Source: Antrihabitans cavernicola
GTDB taxonomy: Bacteria > Actinomycetota > Actinomycetes > Mycobacteriales > Mycobacteriaceae
Reading direction: 5' to 3'
Length of the DNA: 64,000 nt
Assembly: GCF_008297975.1 (NCBI RefSeq)
Contig: NZ_VLNY01000007.1
Coordinates: forward strand, 124,001 to 188,000
A program made the position numbers and the translations under genes. Of this stretch, positions 36,393-46,299 are shown piece by piece; position 1 is the first letter of the stretch; every line of letters begins with the position of its first letter. The notes beneath the pieces are model-generated. The model had not been told where the DNA came from. It ran no database searches and saw nothing but the letters and a program-made list of their open reading frames with translations.

Positions 36393-37949
36393 TCAGATGG
36401 CAGTTGTGCGGGATTGCCAATAGGGATCGCGGAGCTTGCGTTTGTAGAGCTTGCCATTGGGATCGCGGGGCAACGCCGCTACGTAGTCGATCGATTTCGG
36501 CAGCTTGAACTTCGCCAAGCGCTCGGCCGCGAAGGCCATGATGTCAGCAGTCAAGGCGTCATCGGCTACGACGCCGTCGACCGGCTGCACGACCGCTTTG
36601 ATCTCTTCGCCCCAATCCTCATGGGGCACACCGAATACCGCGACGTCTTCGACGCCGGGATGTACGACCAGCTCGCCTTCGATTTCCGCCGGATAGATAT
36701 TGACGCCACCCGAGATGATCATGTCCGACTTGCGATCGCACAGGAACAGATAGCCGTCCTCGTCGAGGTAGCCGATGTCACCGAGGGTGAACAGATCGCC
36801 GACGCGCGCCTCGCGGGTCTTCTCCGGCGCGTGGTGGTACTCGAACGACGAGCCGCCCATTCGCATGTACACCTGGCCGCGTTCACCGACCGGCAGCTCC
36901 GCGCCGTCGTCGCCCAACACCTTGACCACCGAATTCGGCCAGGGCAATCCGACCGATCCCGGCTTCGACAGCCACTGTCCGCCGCTGATCATCGTGCCGC
37001 CGCCCTCGGTCGCCGCGTAGTACTCGGTGACAACCGGACCCCACCAGTCGAGCATTCGACGTTTGATCTCCAACGGGCACGGCGCCGCACCGTGAATCAT
37101 GTTGCGCAGCGACGACACGTCGTAGCTCGATCGGACGTCTTCCGGCAACGCCAACAGCCGATGGAACTGCGTCGGCACCATGTGGCTGTGCGTGACGCGA
37201 TGCTCCTGGATCAGCCGCAGCATCTCCTCCGGCTCCCAGCGATCCATCAGAACCACCTTGTGCCCCAACTGAATCGAGATTGCCACGAAGTTCAGCACCG
37301 CCGTGTGATAGAGCGGGGACCCGCAGATATGCACGTGATCGTCGAACGGCTTCAGACCGAACAGCGCGAAGAATCCGCTCGATGCCAACGGCACGTCGTA
37401 CGGGTCCGCGCCGGTGAGCGGACGCCGAACTCCCTTGGGCCGCCCCGTCGTTCCCGATGTGTAGAGCATCGGTCCACCGGACGTCCGGACGTCGGGAGCC
37501 CCCACCTCGCCTGCACCCAACTCCGACAACGGCCGGAAGCCCTCGATATCCCCGACGCTGAACCTCGCCGACGCAGGTAGCTCCGCCTCGTCCGCAGCCT
37601 GGCGCGCCGCGGCCGCGAACTCGGCCCCGGCCACAAAACCTTTGGCCTCACTGTCTTTCAGGATGTACGCGATCTCCGGACCGGTCAGATGCCAATTCAC
37701 CGCAACGATGTAGAGGCCGGTTTCGAATGCCGCGAAGTAGAACGCGACCAGATCGGCCGAGTTCGGCAACAGCATCACCACCGCATCGCCCGGCCGCAGA
37801 CCCATCGCCTGCAGGCCACGTCCGTACCGATCCGCGCGAGCCACGAGTTCGCCGTACGTCACCGTCGCACCCGTCGGGTCGACCAGCGCAACCCGATCCG
37901 GCTCGTGTGCAGCGATGTTCCACAGGCCTGGCGTTTCGATGTCGCTCAC
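36393..37949 (-). CDS. Acyl-CoA synthetase, KstR-controlled
   Basis: The 518-residue AMP-forming ligase has LYTSGTTGRPKGVRRPL (near 164), EYYAATEGGG (near 307), LGDIGYLDEDGYLFLCDRKSDMIISGG and a C-terminal lysine in PNGKLYKRKL. It is clearly distinct from FadD17, FadD19 and FadD3. Its own perfect KstR operator 10 bases upstream of GTG 37949 makes a steroid-related substrate likely, though which acid it activates is unknown. A hairpin repeat follows the stop. Confidence 0.92.
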   Translation of the reverse strand: MSDIETPGLWNIAAHEPDRVALVDPTGATVTYGELVARADRYGRGLQAMGLRPGDAVVMLLPNSADLVAFYFAAFETGLYIVAVNWHLTGPEIAYILKDSEAKGFVAGAEFAAAARQAADEAELPASARFSVGDIEGFRPLSELGAGEVGAPDVRTSGGPMLYTSGTTGRPKGVRRPLTGADPYDVPLASSGFFALFGLKPFDDHVHICGSPLYHTAVLNFVAISIQLGHKVVLMDRWEPEEMLRLIQEHRVTHSHMVPTQFHRLLALPEDVRSSYDVSSLRNMIHGAAPCPLEIKRRMLDWWGPVVTEYYAATEGGGTMISGGQWLSKPGSVGLPWPNSVVKVLGDDGAELPVGERGQVYMRMGGSSFEYHHAPEKTREARVGDLFTLGDIGYLDEDGYLFLCDRKSDMIISGGVNIYPAEIEGELVVHPGVEDVAVFGVPHEDWGEEIKAVVQPVDGVVADDALTADIMAFAAERLAKFKLPKSIDYVAALPRDPNGKLYKRKLRDPYWQSRTTAI

Positions 37950-37959
37950 TCTTCGAACT

Positions 37960-37973
37960 TAGAACGTGTTCTA
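37960..37973. promoter_or_regulatory. KstR-type operator, acyl-CoA synthetase promoter
   Basis: TAGAACGTGTTCTA matches every fixed base. It lies 10 bases upstream of the GTG start at 37949. Confidence 0.88.
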
Positions 37974-37995
37974 GCGATCCCGCAAGACCCGACAC

Positions 37996-38050
37996 TTGGG
38001 CGAATGTACCTTTCGTTCGTTCTGACCGAACGAAGGGAACGTTCACCCAA
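37996..38050. repeat. Hairpin repeat, copy C (terminator-like)
   Basis: Twenty-four-base arms (37996-38019 and 38027-38050) pair with a few mismatches around the loop TTCTGAC. The right arm contains the stop codon (38043-38045) of the minus-strand LLM oxidoreductase gene. It has the same core as copies A and B (GAATGTACCTTTCGTTCG in the left arm). Confidence 0.75.
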
Positions 38051-39077
38051 CGAGGCCGGCAACGGTGCGAACCGCAGCGGCGTCGCGGCACGAGACCAGC
38101 AGCATCGTTACACCGGCCGCAGCCCACCCGTCGATCTCCTCGCGCACCCTAGCCTCGTCGCCGATGATCATGGTCTCCGACACCATCTCGGCAGGCACTA
38201 CGGCGGCCGCCTCCGACTTCTTTCCCTCCTGGAACAGTCGCCCGATCTCCGCCACCTCGGCTTCGTACCCCATCCGCCGATACACCTGCGCGTGAAAGTT
38301 GAGCTCCGGTGCACCCATGCCGCCGACGTACAGCGCGATCAGCGGTTTGAGCCGCTCGATCTCGGCGTCGCGGTCGTCGGTGACGATGATCTGACAAGTT
38401 GCCGCCACCTCGAAATCGGCCCGACTGCGACGAGCCCCAGCCCGCGCGAACCCTTCGTCGAGCCACTCGTTGTACATCGGCGCAAGCCGCGGCGAGTAGT
38501 AGATCGCGAGCCAACCGTCGGCGATCTCCGCAGTCAAAGCCACGTTCTTCGGCCCCTCCGCGCCCAGCCAAATCGGCACGTCGGGACGCAACGGATGGGT
38601 GATCGAGTTCAGCGGCTTACCGAGCCCGCTAGCTCCGGGACCGTTGTACGGCAACGGGTAATGCGGTCCGTCGTTGCGAACCGGTTCGGCCCGCGCCAGC
38701 ACCTGACGCACGATCGACACGTACTCCCGCGTCCGCGCCAGCGGCTTCTCGAACGGCAGGCCGTACCACCCCTCGACCACCTGCGGACCGGACACCCCCA
38801 GCCCTAGGATCGCGCGACCGCCGCTCAGGTGATCCAGCGTGAGCGTGTGCATTGCACAGTTGGTCGGCGTTCGCGCGGACAGTTGCGCGACGGACGTGCC
38901 GAGGCGAACCTTCGACGTCGACGATCCCCACCACGCCAGCGGCGTGAACGCATCCGATCCCCACGCCTCGGCCGCGAAGATCGCATCGAATCCCGACTCT
39001 TCGGCCGCGGCGACCAACTCGCCGACGTTGTCCGGCGGTCCGGCGCCCCAGTATCCGAGTTGCAACCCCAGCTTCAT
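38043..39077 (-). CDS. LLM-class F420-dependent oxidoreductase (Rv3520c-like)
   Basis: The 344-residue luciferase-like (LLM) TIM-barrel protein starts MKLGLQLGYWG and has AEAWGSDAFTPLAWW, the LGLGVSGPQVVEGWYG segment and IWLGAEGPKNVALTAEIADGW, as in F420-dependent oxidoreductases. It holds the place of Rv3520c next to the DUF35-ltp4-ltp3 operon. ATG 39077 follows GGAGG. It is divergent from the DUF35 gene with a KstR operator between. The reaction is unknown; a steroid side-chain substrate is inferred. Confidence 0.92.
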   Translation of the reverse strand: MKLGLQLGYWGAGPPDNVGELVAAAEESGFDAIFAAEAWGSDAFTPLAWWGSSTSKVRLGTSVAQLSARTPTNCAMHTLTLDHLSGGRAILGLGVSGPQVVEGWYGLPFEKPLARTREYVSIVRQVLARAEPVRNDGPHYPLPYNGPGASGLGKPLNSITHPLRPDVPIWLGAEGPKNVALTAEIADGWLAIYYSPRLAPMYNEWLDEGFARAGARRSRADFEVAATCQIIVTDDRDAEIERLKPLIALYVGGMGAPELNFHAQVYRRMGYEAEVAEIGRLFQEGKKSEAAAVVPAEMVSETMIIGDEARVREEIDGWAAAGVTMLLVSCRDAAAVRTVAGLVG

Positions 39078-39127
39078 CGCGAGCCTCCACATCGTCGGTG
39101 ATCACAAGTGCCTCTTGCCACCAGAAT

Positions 39128-39141
39128 AAGAACCTGTTCTA
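39128..39141. promoter_or_regulatory. KstR-type operator, LLM gene / DUF35-ltp operon
   Basis: AAGAACCTGTTCTA matches TNNAACNNGTTNNA except the first base. It is 9 bases before the DUF35 GTG start and 50 bases from the divergent LLM start. Confidence 0.82.
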
Positions 39142-39150
39142 CTCGATCAA

Positions 39151-40131
39151 GTGAGCGTTGGAAACAGCATCGGACACGACGAACCGCCTTTGAGCGCGCC
39201 GCTGAATCCGCAATTCGATTACACCAGGTCTGTGGGACCCACCATCGGTGGTTTCCTGACCGCGCTACGTGAACGACGCGTCGTCGGAGCGCGTGGTTCG
39301 GATGGACGCGTCTACGTTCCGCCGCCCGAATACGATCCCGTCACCTTCGCGCCACCCACCGACCTGATCGATGTCGCCGACGTCGGCACCGTGCTCACGT
39401 GGAGTTGGGTCGCGAAACCGAGCGACGGTCAGCCCCTCGACAAGCCGTTCGCGTTCGCGCTGATCCGGCTCGACGGTGCGGACACCGCACTGCTGCACGC
39501 CGTCGACGTCGAAACGTCCGACCGGATGAGCACCGGCATGCGGGTCCACGCACGGTGGGCGCAGCAGCCGACAGGCAGCATCCACGACGTCGTGTGCTTC
39601 GATCCCGGCGAGCCCGAGACCTCTACTGTTCCAATGCAATCCGACGAGCCTGCCGTCACCGTCATCACCACGCCGGTACGGCTGGAGTACATGCACACCG
39701 CTTCCGACGCAGAGAGCAACTATCTGCGTGCGCTGGCACAGGGCAAGCTGCTCGGCGGGCGAACCGACCCGAACGGCAAGATCTACATTCCGCCGCGCGG
39801 CGCCAGTCCGGCCGACGGCAGGCCGACCACCGAGTACGTCGAACTACCCGACCACGGCATCGTCACCACCTTCTGCGTCGTGAACGTTCCGTTCCTCGGT
39901 CAACGCATCAAGCCGCCCTACATCGCCGCCTACGTTTTGGTCGACGGCGCCGACATCGCCTTCCTGCACTTGATTCTCGAATGCGATCCGGCGGAGGTGC
40001 GAATGGGGATGCGCGTGGAAGCCGTATGGAAACCGCGCGAGCAGTGGGGTTATTCGCTGGAGAACATCGACCACTTCCGGCCGACCGGCGAGCCCGACGC
40101 CGACTACGACTCCTACAAGCATCACCTGTAA
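39151..40131 (+). CDS. Double DUF35 (OB-fold) protein, Rv3521-like
   Basis: The 326-residue protein contains two similar halves, each with a rubredoxin-like lead and an OB-fold acyl-CoA-binding region: GARGSDGRVYVPPPEYDP... then GGRTDPNGKIYIPPRGASP..., each followed by HAVDVE or HLILEC and MRV(H/E)A. The zinc cysteines typical of some DUF35 proteins are missing. DUF35 partners of thiolase-like Ltp proteins form steroid-CoA aldolases; here ltp4 and ltp3 follow directly. GTG 39151 has no ribosome site and may be leaderless. Confidence 0.9.
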   Translation: MSVGNSIGHDEPPLSAPLNPQFDYTRSVGPTIGGFLTALRERRVVGARGSDGRVYVPPPEYDPVTFAPPTDLIDVADVGTVLTWSWVAKPSDGQPLDKPFAFALIRLDGADTALLHAVDVETSDRMSTGMRVHARWAQQPTGSIHDVVCFDPGEPETSTVPMQSDEPAVTVITTPVRLEYMHTASDAESNYLRALAQGKLLGGRTDPNGKIYIPPRGASPADGRPTTEYVELPDHGIVTTFCVVNVPFLGQRIKPPYIAAYVLVDGADIAFLHLILECDPAEVRMGMRVEAVWKPREQWGYSLENIDHFRPTGEPDADYDSYKHHL

Positions 40132-40141
40132 GGGAGAAAGA

Positions 40142-41164
40142 ATGACCGACATCGCTGTAGTCGGCTTCGCCCACGCCCCCCATGTGCGCGCGACGACCGG
40201 CACCACCAACGGCGTCGAGATGCTGGTGCCCTGCTTTCAGCAGCTCTACGACGAACTTGGAATCACCAAGTCCGACATCGGTTTCTGGTGCTCAGGATCG
40301 TCCGACTACCTTGCCGGGCGGGCGTTCTCTTTCATCTCCGCTGTCGACGCGATCGGTGCCGTACCGCCGATCAACGAGTCGCACGTCGAGATGGACGCGG
40401 CGTGGGCGCTCTACGAAGCGTGGATCAAGATACTCACCGGCGAGGTGGACACCGCGCTGGTGTACGGCTTCGGCAAATCGTCGGCGGGCAACCTGAGCCG
40501 CACGCTGGCGATGCAACTGGACCCGTATCTGGTCGGACCGTTGTGGCCGGACTCGCTGTCCATGGCGGGACTGCAAGCCAGGGCAGGCATAGACGCCGGC
40601 AAGTGGACCGAGCGCGATATGGCAGCAGTTGCTGCACTGCAACAGAATTCGACTCTCGATGAGCTACTGGATCAGCCGTTCGTCGCCGATCCACTGCGCG
40701 CCCACGACTGTGCGCCGATCACCGACGGTGCCGCAGCCATCGTGTTGGCGTCCGGTGATCGCGCGCGAGAGCTACGCGAACGCCCGGCGTGGATCACCGG
40801 TATGGAGCACTGCATCGACTCGCCGAATTTCGGTGCCCGCGACCTGACCACGTCACCTTCCACGACAGCCGCCGCACGCACGGCAACCCGGGGCGACACC
40901 GCCTTCGACGTCGCCGAACTGCACGCTCCCTTCACCCACCAGCAGCTGATCCTCACCGAAGCGATCGGAATCGGCGGCGACACAACGGTCAATCCGTCGG
41001 GTGGACCACTGAAGGGCAACCCGATGTTCTCGGCGGGGCTCGAACGCATCGGCCAATCGGCACGCCGAATCTTCGACGGCAGCGCAGGCCGCGTGCTCGC
41101 CCATGCAACGAGCGGTCAACTGCTGCAACAGAACCTGGTTGCCGTCATGGAAGGACGCGACTGA
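40142..41164 (+). CDS. ltp4: Thiolase-like lipid-transfer protein Ltp4
   Basis: The 340-residue thiolase-fold protein has NPSGGPLKGNPMFSAGLERIG near the C-terminus, in place of the thiolase GHP motif, and lacks the nucleophilic Cys context. Such Ltp proteins with DUF35 act as retro-aldolases on branched steroid side chains; ltp3 and ltp4 are linked to C24-branched sterol breakdown in Rhodococcus. It starts 10 bases after the DUF35 gene (with GGGAGAAAGA) and overlaps ltp3. Confidence 0.9.
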   Translation: MTDIAVVGFAHAPHVRATTGTTNGVEMLVPCFQQLYDELGITKSDIGFWCSGSSDYLAGRAFSFISAVDAIGAVPPINESHVEMDAAWALYEAWIKILTGEVDTALVYGFGKSSAGNLSRTLAMQLDPYLVGPLWPDSLSMAGLQARAGIDAGKWTERDMAAVAALQQNSTLDELLDQPFVADPLRAHDCAPITDGAAAIVLASGDRARELRERPAWITGMEHCIDSPNFGARDLTTSPSTTAAARTATRGDTAFDVAELHAPFTHQQLILTEAIGIGGDTTVNPSGGPLKGNPMFSAGLERIGQSARRIFDGSAGRVLAHATSGQLLQQNLVAVMEGRD

Positions 41165-42354
41165 TGGCAGAACTGGCCGCGGTGCTCGGCACCGGGCAAA
41201 CCCACTACGTAGCCAAGCGACACGACGTCTCGATGTCCGGCCTGTGCCGCGAAGCGATCGACGCGGCCATGGCCGACGCCAAGGTCACCTGGGACGACAT
41301 CGACGCCGTCGTGGTCGGCAAGGCGCCGGACCTGTTCGAGGGCGTCATGATGCCGGAACTGTTCATGGCCGATGCGCTGGGAGCAACCGGCAAGCCGTTG
41401 ATCCGCGTCCACACAGCGGGGTCGGTGGGCGGCTCCACCGGAATCGTCGCCACCAGCCTGGTGAAGTCCGGCGTACACAAACGAGTGCTGGCGGTGGCGT
41501 GGGAGAAGCAGTCCGAATCGAATGCCATGTGGGCACTGTCGATTCCGGTGCCGTTCAACATGCCGGTCGGTGCAGGCGCGGGCGGATACTTCGCGCCCCA
41601 CATCCGCTCGTACATCCGCCGCTCCGGCGCACCCGAGCACATCGGCGCGATGGTGGCGGTCAAGGACCGCCTCAACGGCAGCCGAAACCCCTACGCGCAC
41701 TTGCGGCAACCCGACATCACACTCGAATCCGTGCAGGCCTCCCAGATGCTCTGGGACCCGGTCAGATACGACGAGACCTGCCCGTCGTCGGACGGTGCAT
41801 GCGCAATCGTCATCGGCAACGAGGAAGCCGCGGCAGCTGTCGAGGCCGACGGCAGAAAGGTCGCTTGGATCCACGCCACCGCGATGCGCACAGAGCCGAC
41901 CACGTTCGCCGGTCGCGATCAGGTGAGTCCACAGGCAGGCAAGGATGCTGCCGCCGCGCTCTGGAAGGCTGCCGGGATCACCGACCCGCTGGCCGAAATC
42001 GATGCTGCCGAAATCTACGTCCCGTTCTCGTGGTTCGAGCCGATGTGGCTGGAGAACCTCGGATTCGTCGGCGAAGGTGAGGGCTGGAAGCTCACCGAAG
42101 CGGGCGACACCGCACTCGGCGGCCGACTTCCCGTCAACGCCTCCGGTGGCGTGCTGTCGTCCAACCCGATCGGCGCGTCCGGCCTGATCCGATTCGCCGA
42201 ATCGGCGATGCAGGTGATGGAGCGGGCCGACGGCCACCAGGTGCAGAACGCACGAAAAGCATTCGGTCACGCGTACGGCGGTGGCTCACAGTACTTTTCC
42301 ATGTGGGTGGTCGGCGCCGATCGACCCGAGCAGACAAGGACCGATAACGGATGA
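41164..42354 (+). CDS. ltp3: Thiolase-like lipid-transfer protein Ltp3
   Basis: The 396-residue SCP-x-type thiolase has RVHTAGSVGGSTG at the position of the usual active-site loop, with no Cys nucleophile, LPVNASGGVLSSNPIGASGL (the altered GHP loop) and HAYGGGSQYFSMWVV at the end. Ltp3 and Ltp4 probably work with the DUF35 protein as an aldolase for C24-branched side chains. Starts with TGATG overlap on ltp4; the next start overlaps by 4 bases. Confidence 0.92.
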   Translation: MAELAAVLGTGQTHYVAKRHDVSMSGLCREAIDAAMADAKVTWDDIDAVVVGKAPDLFEGVMMPELFMADALGATGKPLIRVHTAGSVGGSTGIVATSLVKSGVHKRVLAVAWEKQSESNAMWALSIPVPFNMPVGAGAGGYFAPHIRSYIRRSGAPEHIGAMVAVKDRLNGSRNPYAHLRQPDITLESVQASQMLWDPVRYDETCPSSDGACAIVIGNEEAAAAVEADGRKVAWIHATAMRTEPTTFAGRDQVSPQAGKDAAAALWKAAGITDPLAEIDAAEIYVPFSWFEPMWLENLGFVGEGEGWKLTEAGDTALGGRLPVNASGGVLSSNPIGASGLIRFAESAMQVMERADGHQVQNARKAFGHAYGGGSQYFSMWVVGADRPEQTRTDNG

Positions 42355-43214
42355 AGTTCACCCTGGGCATCGCCATGAGCCCACTGGACCAGCTGACGGC
42401 GCTGGCCAAGACCGCGGAGGAATGCGGCTTCAGCTCGATCGCACTCCCGGATTCGCTGTTCTTCATGGAGACCGCCGCGGAGAAGTACCCGTACACCCCG
42501 GACGGCTCCCGCATGTGGAATCAGGACACCCCGTGGGTGGACCCGCTGATCGCCGCGACCGCGATGGCAGCCGTCACCAGTGACATCGAGTTCTACACCA
42601 ACGTGCTCAAGTTGGGCTCGCGCAATCCGCTGCTGCTGGCCCGACAGGTGGGATCGGTCGCCAATCTGACGGGGAACCGCTTCGGCTTCGGTGTCGGAAT
42701 CGGCTGGGCACCCGAGGAATTCGAATGGTGCGGTGCACCGTACGAGCGTCGTGGCGCCCGCGTCGACGAGATGATCGAAGTGATCAAGCTGGTACTCGAC
42801 GGCGGGATGGTCGAATTCCACGGCGAGTTCTTCGATTTCGACAAACTGCAGATGAGTCCGGCGCCGAGCAAAAAGGTTCCGTTCTACGTCGGCGGCCACA
42901 CCGATCCCGCTCTGCGCCGCGCGGCACGAGTGGGCGACGGCTGGTGCTCGGCGATGATGAAGTTCGCCGATCTGGTCGAGACCAAGAAGAAGCTCGACGA
43001 CCTACGAGCCGAATACGGTCGCGCCGACGAACCGTTCGAGATGCAGGCGGTATGCATCGACAAGTTCGGCAAGGCGGGCAACGAGGAACTGGCGGCGGCG
43101 GGCATCACCGACGTCATCACCGTGCCATGGCTTTTCGACGGCATTCCGTTCGACGGCGACCTTGCTGCCAAACAGGATTCGCTGCGGAAATTCGCGGCGG
43201 AGAACATCGCATGA
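42351..43214 (+). CDS. LLM-class F420-dependent oxidoreductase
   Basis: The 287-residue luciferase-like TIM-barrel protein starts MKFTLGIAMSPLDQLTALAK and has LPDSLFF, GVGIGWAPEEFEWCG (a hallmark of the F420-dependent LLM subgroup) and VPFYVGGHTDPALRRAARVGDGW. It is in the ltp operon (ATGA overlaps both sides) and is the second such enzyme near Ltp3/4. F420 use and steroid substrate are inferred from family and place. Confidence 0.93.
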   Translation: MKFTLGIAMSPLDQLTALAKTAEECGFSSIALPDSLFFMETAAEKYPYTPDGSRMWNQDTPWVDPLIAATAMAAVTSDIEFYTNVLKLGSRNPLLLARQVGSVANLTGNRFGFGVGIGWAPEEFEWCGAPYERRGARVDEMIEVIKLVLDGGMVEFHGEFFDFDKLQMSPAPSKKVPFYVGGHTDPALRRAARVGDGWCSAMMKFADLVETKKKLDDLRAEYGRADEPFEMQAVCIDKFGKAGNEELAAAGITDVITVPWLFDGIPFDGDLAAKQDSLRKFAAENIA

Positions 43215-43624
43215 GCAACGACGATCACCCGGCCCGCGTCGCCGGCCGGGCATCGCAGGCAGCTGTGCGCGGCAAGAACAAGGACGCTTGGCTCGATCTG
43301 TTCGCCGCCGACGGGTGGGTCGAGGACCCGGTCGGCCCGTCAGGCTACGACCCCGAGGGCAAGGGCCACCACGGCCGTGACGGCATCGGCAAGTTCTGGG
43401 ACATGAGCATTGCGCACACCGAGTCCATCGACTTCCGGTTTCACGACTCGTTCGCCTGTGGCAACGAAGCCGTGTTCGTCGGGACCATCCGCACGCTCAT
43501 CGGCGGCGGGCAGATCGACGCCGAGGGTGTGTTCAAGTACCGGGTCGACGACGACGGCAAGATCGTGTCGCTGCGAGCGTTCTGGGAAATCGACCGAGCG
43601 ATGGCGACCGCGACCAAGGCCTAG
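43211..43624 (+). CDS. SnoaL/ketosteroid isomerase-like protein
   Basis: The 137-residue NTF2-fold protein (ALAAVRGKNKDAWLDLF-type helix, WVEDPVGPSG, HHGRDGIGKFWD and the final VSLRAFWEID) is similar to SnoaL-like and steroid delta-isomerase-like proteins. Last gene of the DUF35-ltp4-ltp3-LLM operon, so it may isomerise or bind a steroid intermediate. A hairpin terminator follows 25 bases later. Confidence 0.9.
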   Translation: MSNDDHPARVAGRASQAAVRGKNKDAWLDLFAADGWVEDPVGPSGYDPEGKGHHGRDGIGKFWDMSIAHTESIDFRFHDSFACGNEAVFVGTIRTLIGGGQIDAEGVFKYRVDDDGKIVSLRAFWEIDRAMATATKA

Positions 43625-43649
43625 CACCGAAAAGGCATAGGCACGAAGA

Positions 43650-43685
43650 AAAGGCGCCGACGGATTCACATCCGCCGGTGCCTTT
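43650..43685. terminator. Bidirectional terminator-like hairpin
   Basis: Sixteen-base arms (43650-43665, 43670-43685), paired with two mismatches, flank the loop TCAC. The stem begins with AAA and ends with TTT, giving short A/T ends in both directions. It lies between the convergent SnoaL-like (stop 43624) and cyp125 (stop 43694) genes. Confidence 0.82.
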
Positions 43686-43693
43686 CTCGTAAC

Positions 43694-44935
43694 TCAGTGC
43701 TTGACAGGGCAGGTCTGATAGTCGACCTGGAACTCCTTGATGCCGTTGAGCCACCCGGACCGCAGCCTGCGCGGCGCTGACACCTTGGTGATGTCGGGCA
43801 GATGGTCGGCGATCGCGTTGAAGATCAGGTCGATCTCCAGACGAGCGAGATTGGCGCCCAGGCAGAAATGGGCTCCGGTGCCGCCGAAAGACACGTGCGG
43901 GTTCGGGTTTCGCGTGATGTCGAACTGCTTTGGGTTTTCGAAGACGTCCTCGTCGAAATTGGCCGAGCTGTACATCATGACAACGCGGTCGCCCTTCTTG
44001 ATCTGCTGACCGCCCAGCTCGACGTCTTCGAGGGCGGTGCGCTGGAACGAGGTGACCGGCGTCGCCCAGCGGATGATCTCGTCGGCCGCGGTGGCAGGGC
44101 GCTCCTTCTTGTAGAGCTCCCACTGATCCGGGTTGTCGATGAAGGCGGCCATGCCGTGGGTGATGGCATTGCGAGTCGTCTCGTTGCCGGCCACCGCGAG
44201 CAAGATGACGAAGAACCCGAACTCCTCGGGCTTCAGTTCGTCGCCGTCGACGTCCGCCGAGATCAGCGTCGTCACGATGTCGTTGGCAGGACACTGCTTT
44301 CGGGCCTCGGCCATCTGGTACGCGTAGCCCAAGATCTCCATCGACGCGGTGACCGGATCGACGTCCAACTCGGGATCGTCGTAGGACGTCATCTGATTCG
44401 ACCAGTCGAAGAGCTTCATCCGATCTTCCTGCGGCACACCGATCAATTCGGCGATGGCCTGCAGCGGCAGCTCGCACGCGACCTGCGCGACGAAGTCGCC
44501 CGAGCCGGATTGTGCTGCGTCGGTGACGATCTGCTGCGCGCGCGAGGTGAGCTCTTCTCGAAGGCTGTTGATCGCGCGCGGGGTGAACCCGCGGGAAACC
44601 AGCTTCCGGAGCTTCGTGTGTTCCGGCGCGTCCTTGTTGAGCAGGATGACGCGCTGCTGCTCGACGCTCTCGCGCGGGATGTCGTCGTTGAAGCGCGGAA
44701 TCGCAGTGTTCTCGTGCGTGGAGAACACGTCGCTGCGCGAAACCTCCTTGACGTCAGCGTGTTTGCTGACCACCCAGAAACCATCGTCGTGATAGCCGCC
44801 CTTGTCGGGCGACTGCGCATTCCACCACACGGGCGCGGTCTTGCGAAGCTCGGCGTACTCCTCGAAGGGCACGCGCTCCGCATAGATGTCCGGGTCGGTG
44901 AAATCGAAACCTTCGGGGATGTTCGGGTGTGCCAC
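43694..44935 (-). CDS. cyp125: Cytochrome P450 CYP125 (steroid C26-hydroxylase)
   Basis: The 413-residue P450 has the I-helix VAGNETTRNAI (Asn in place of the usual His/Asp), the ExxR in ADEIIRWATPV, and the haem loop GGTGAHFCLGANLAR with Cys358. The sequence tracks M. tuberculosis CYP125 throughout (GFDFTDPDIYAERVP, PAPHT-like DAPEHTKLRK, SGWLNGIKEFQVDY). CYP125 oxidises the terminal C26 of cholest-4-en-3-one, starting side-chain degradation. GTG 44935 follows AGGAG. Divergent from fadA5; electrons may come from FdxD. Confidence 0.97.
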   Translation of the reverse strand: MAHPNIPEGFDFTDPDIYAERVPFEEYAELRKTAPVWWNAQSPDKGGYHDDGFWVVSKHADVKEVSRSDVFSTHENTAIPRFNDDIPRESVEQQRVILLNKDAPEHTKLRKLVSRGFTPRAINSLREELTSRAQQIVTDAAQSGSGDFVAQVACELPLQAIAELIGVPQEDRMKLFDWSNQMTSYDDPELDVDPVTASMEILGYAYQMAEARKQCPANDIVTTLISADVDGDELKPEEFGFFVILLAVAGNETTRNAITHGMAAFIDNPDQWELYKKERPATAADEIIRWATPVTSFQRTALEDVELGGQQIKKGDRVVMMYSSANFDEDVFENPKQFDITRNPNPHVSFGGTGAHFCLGANLARLEIDLIFNAIADHLPDITKVSAPRRLRSGWLNGIKEFQVDYQTCPVKH

Positions 44936-45008
44936 CGGTGTCTCCTGCGTGTGCGATTTCGTCACTGCACCACACACGTCGCCGGCTGAATTTCGAACCG
45001 ACGTGATG

Positions 45009-45022
45009 TGGAACACGTTCTA
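45009..45022. promoter_or_regulatory. KstR-type operator, cyp125 side
   Basis: TGGAACACGTTCTA matches every fixed base of the KstR palindrome. It is 73 bases from the cyp125 start. Confidence 0.87.
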
Positions 45023-45033
45023 CCAAACATTGA

Positions 45034-46296
<1,263 letters not shown>

Positions 46297-46299
46297 GCG

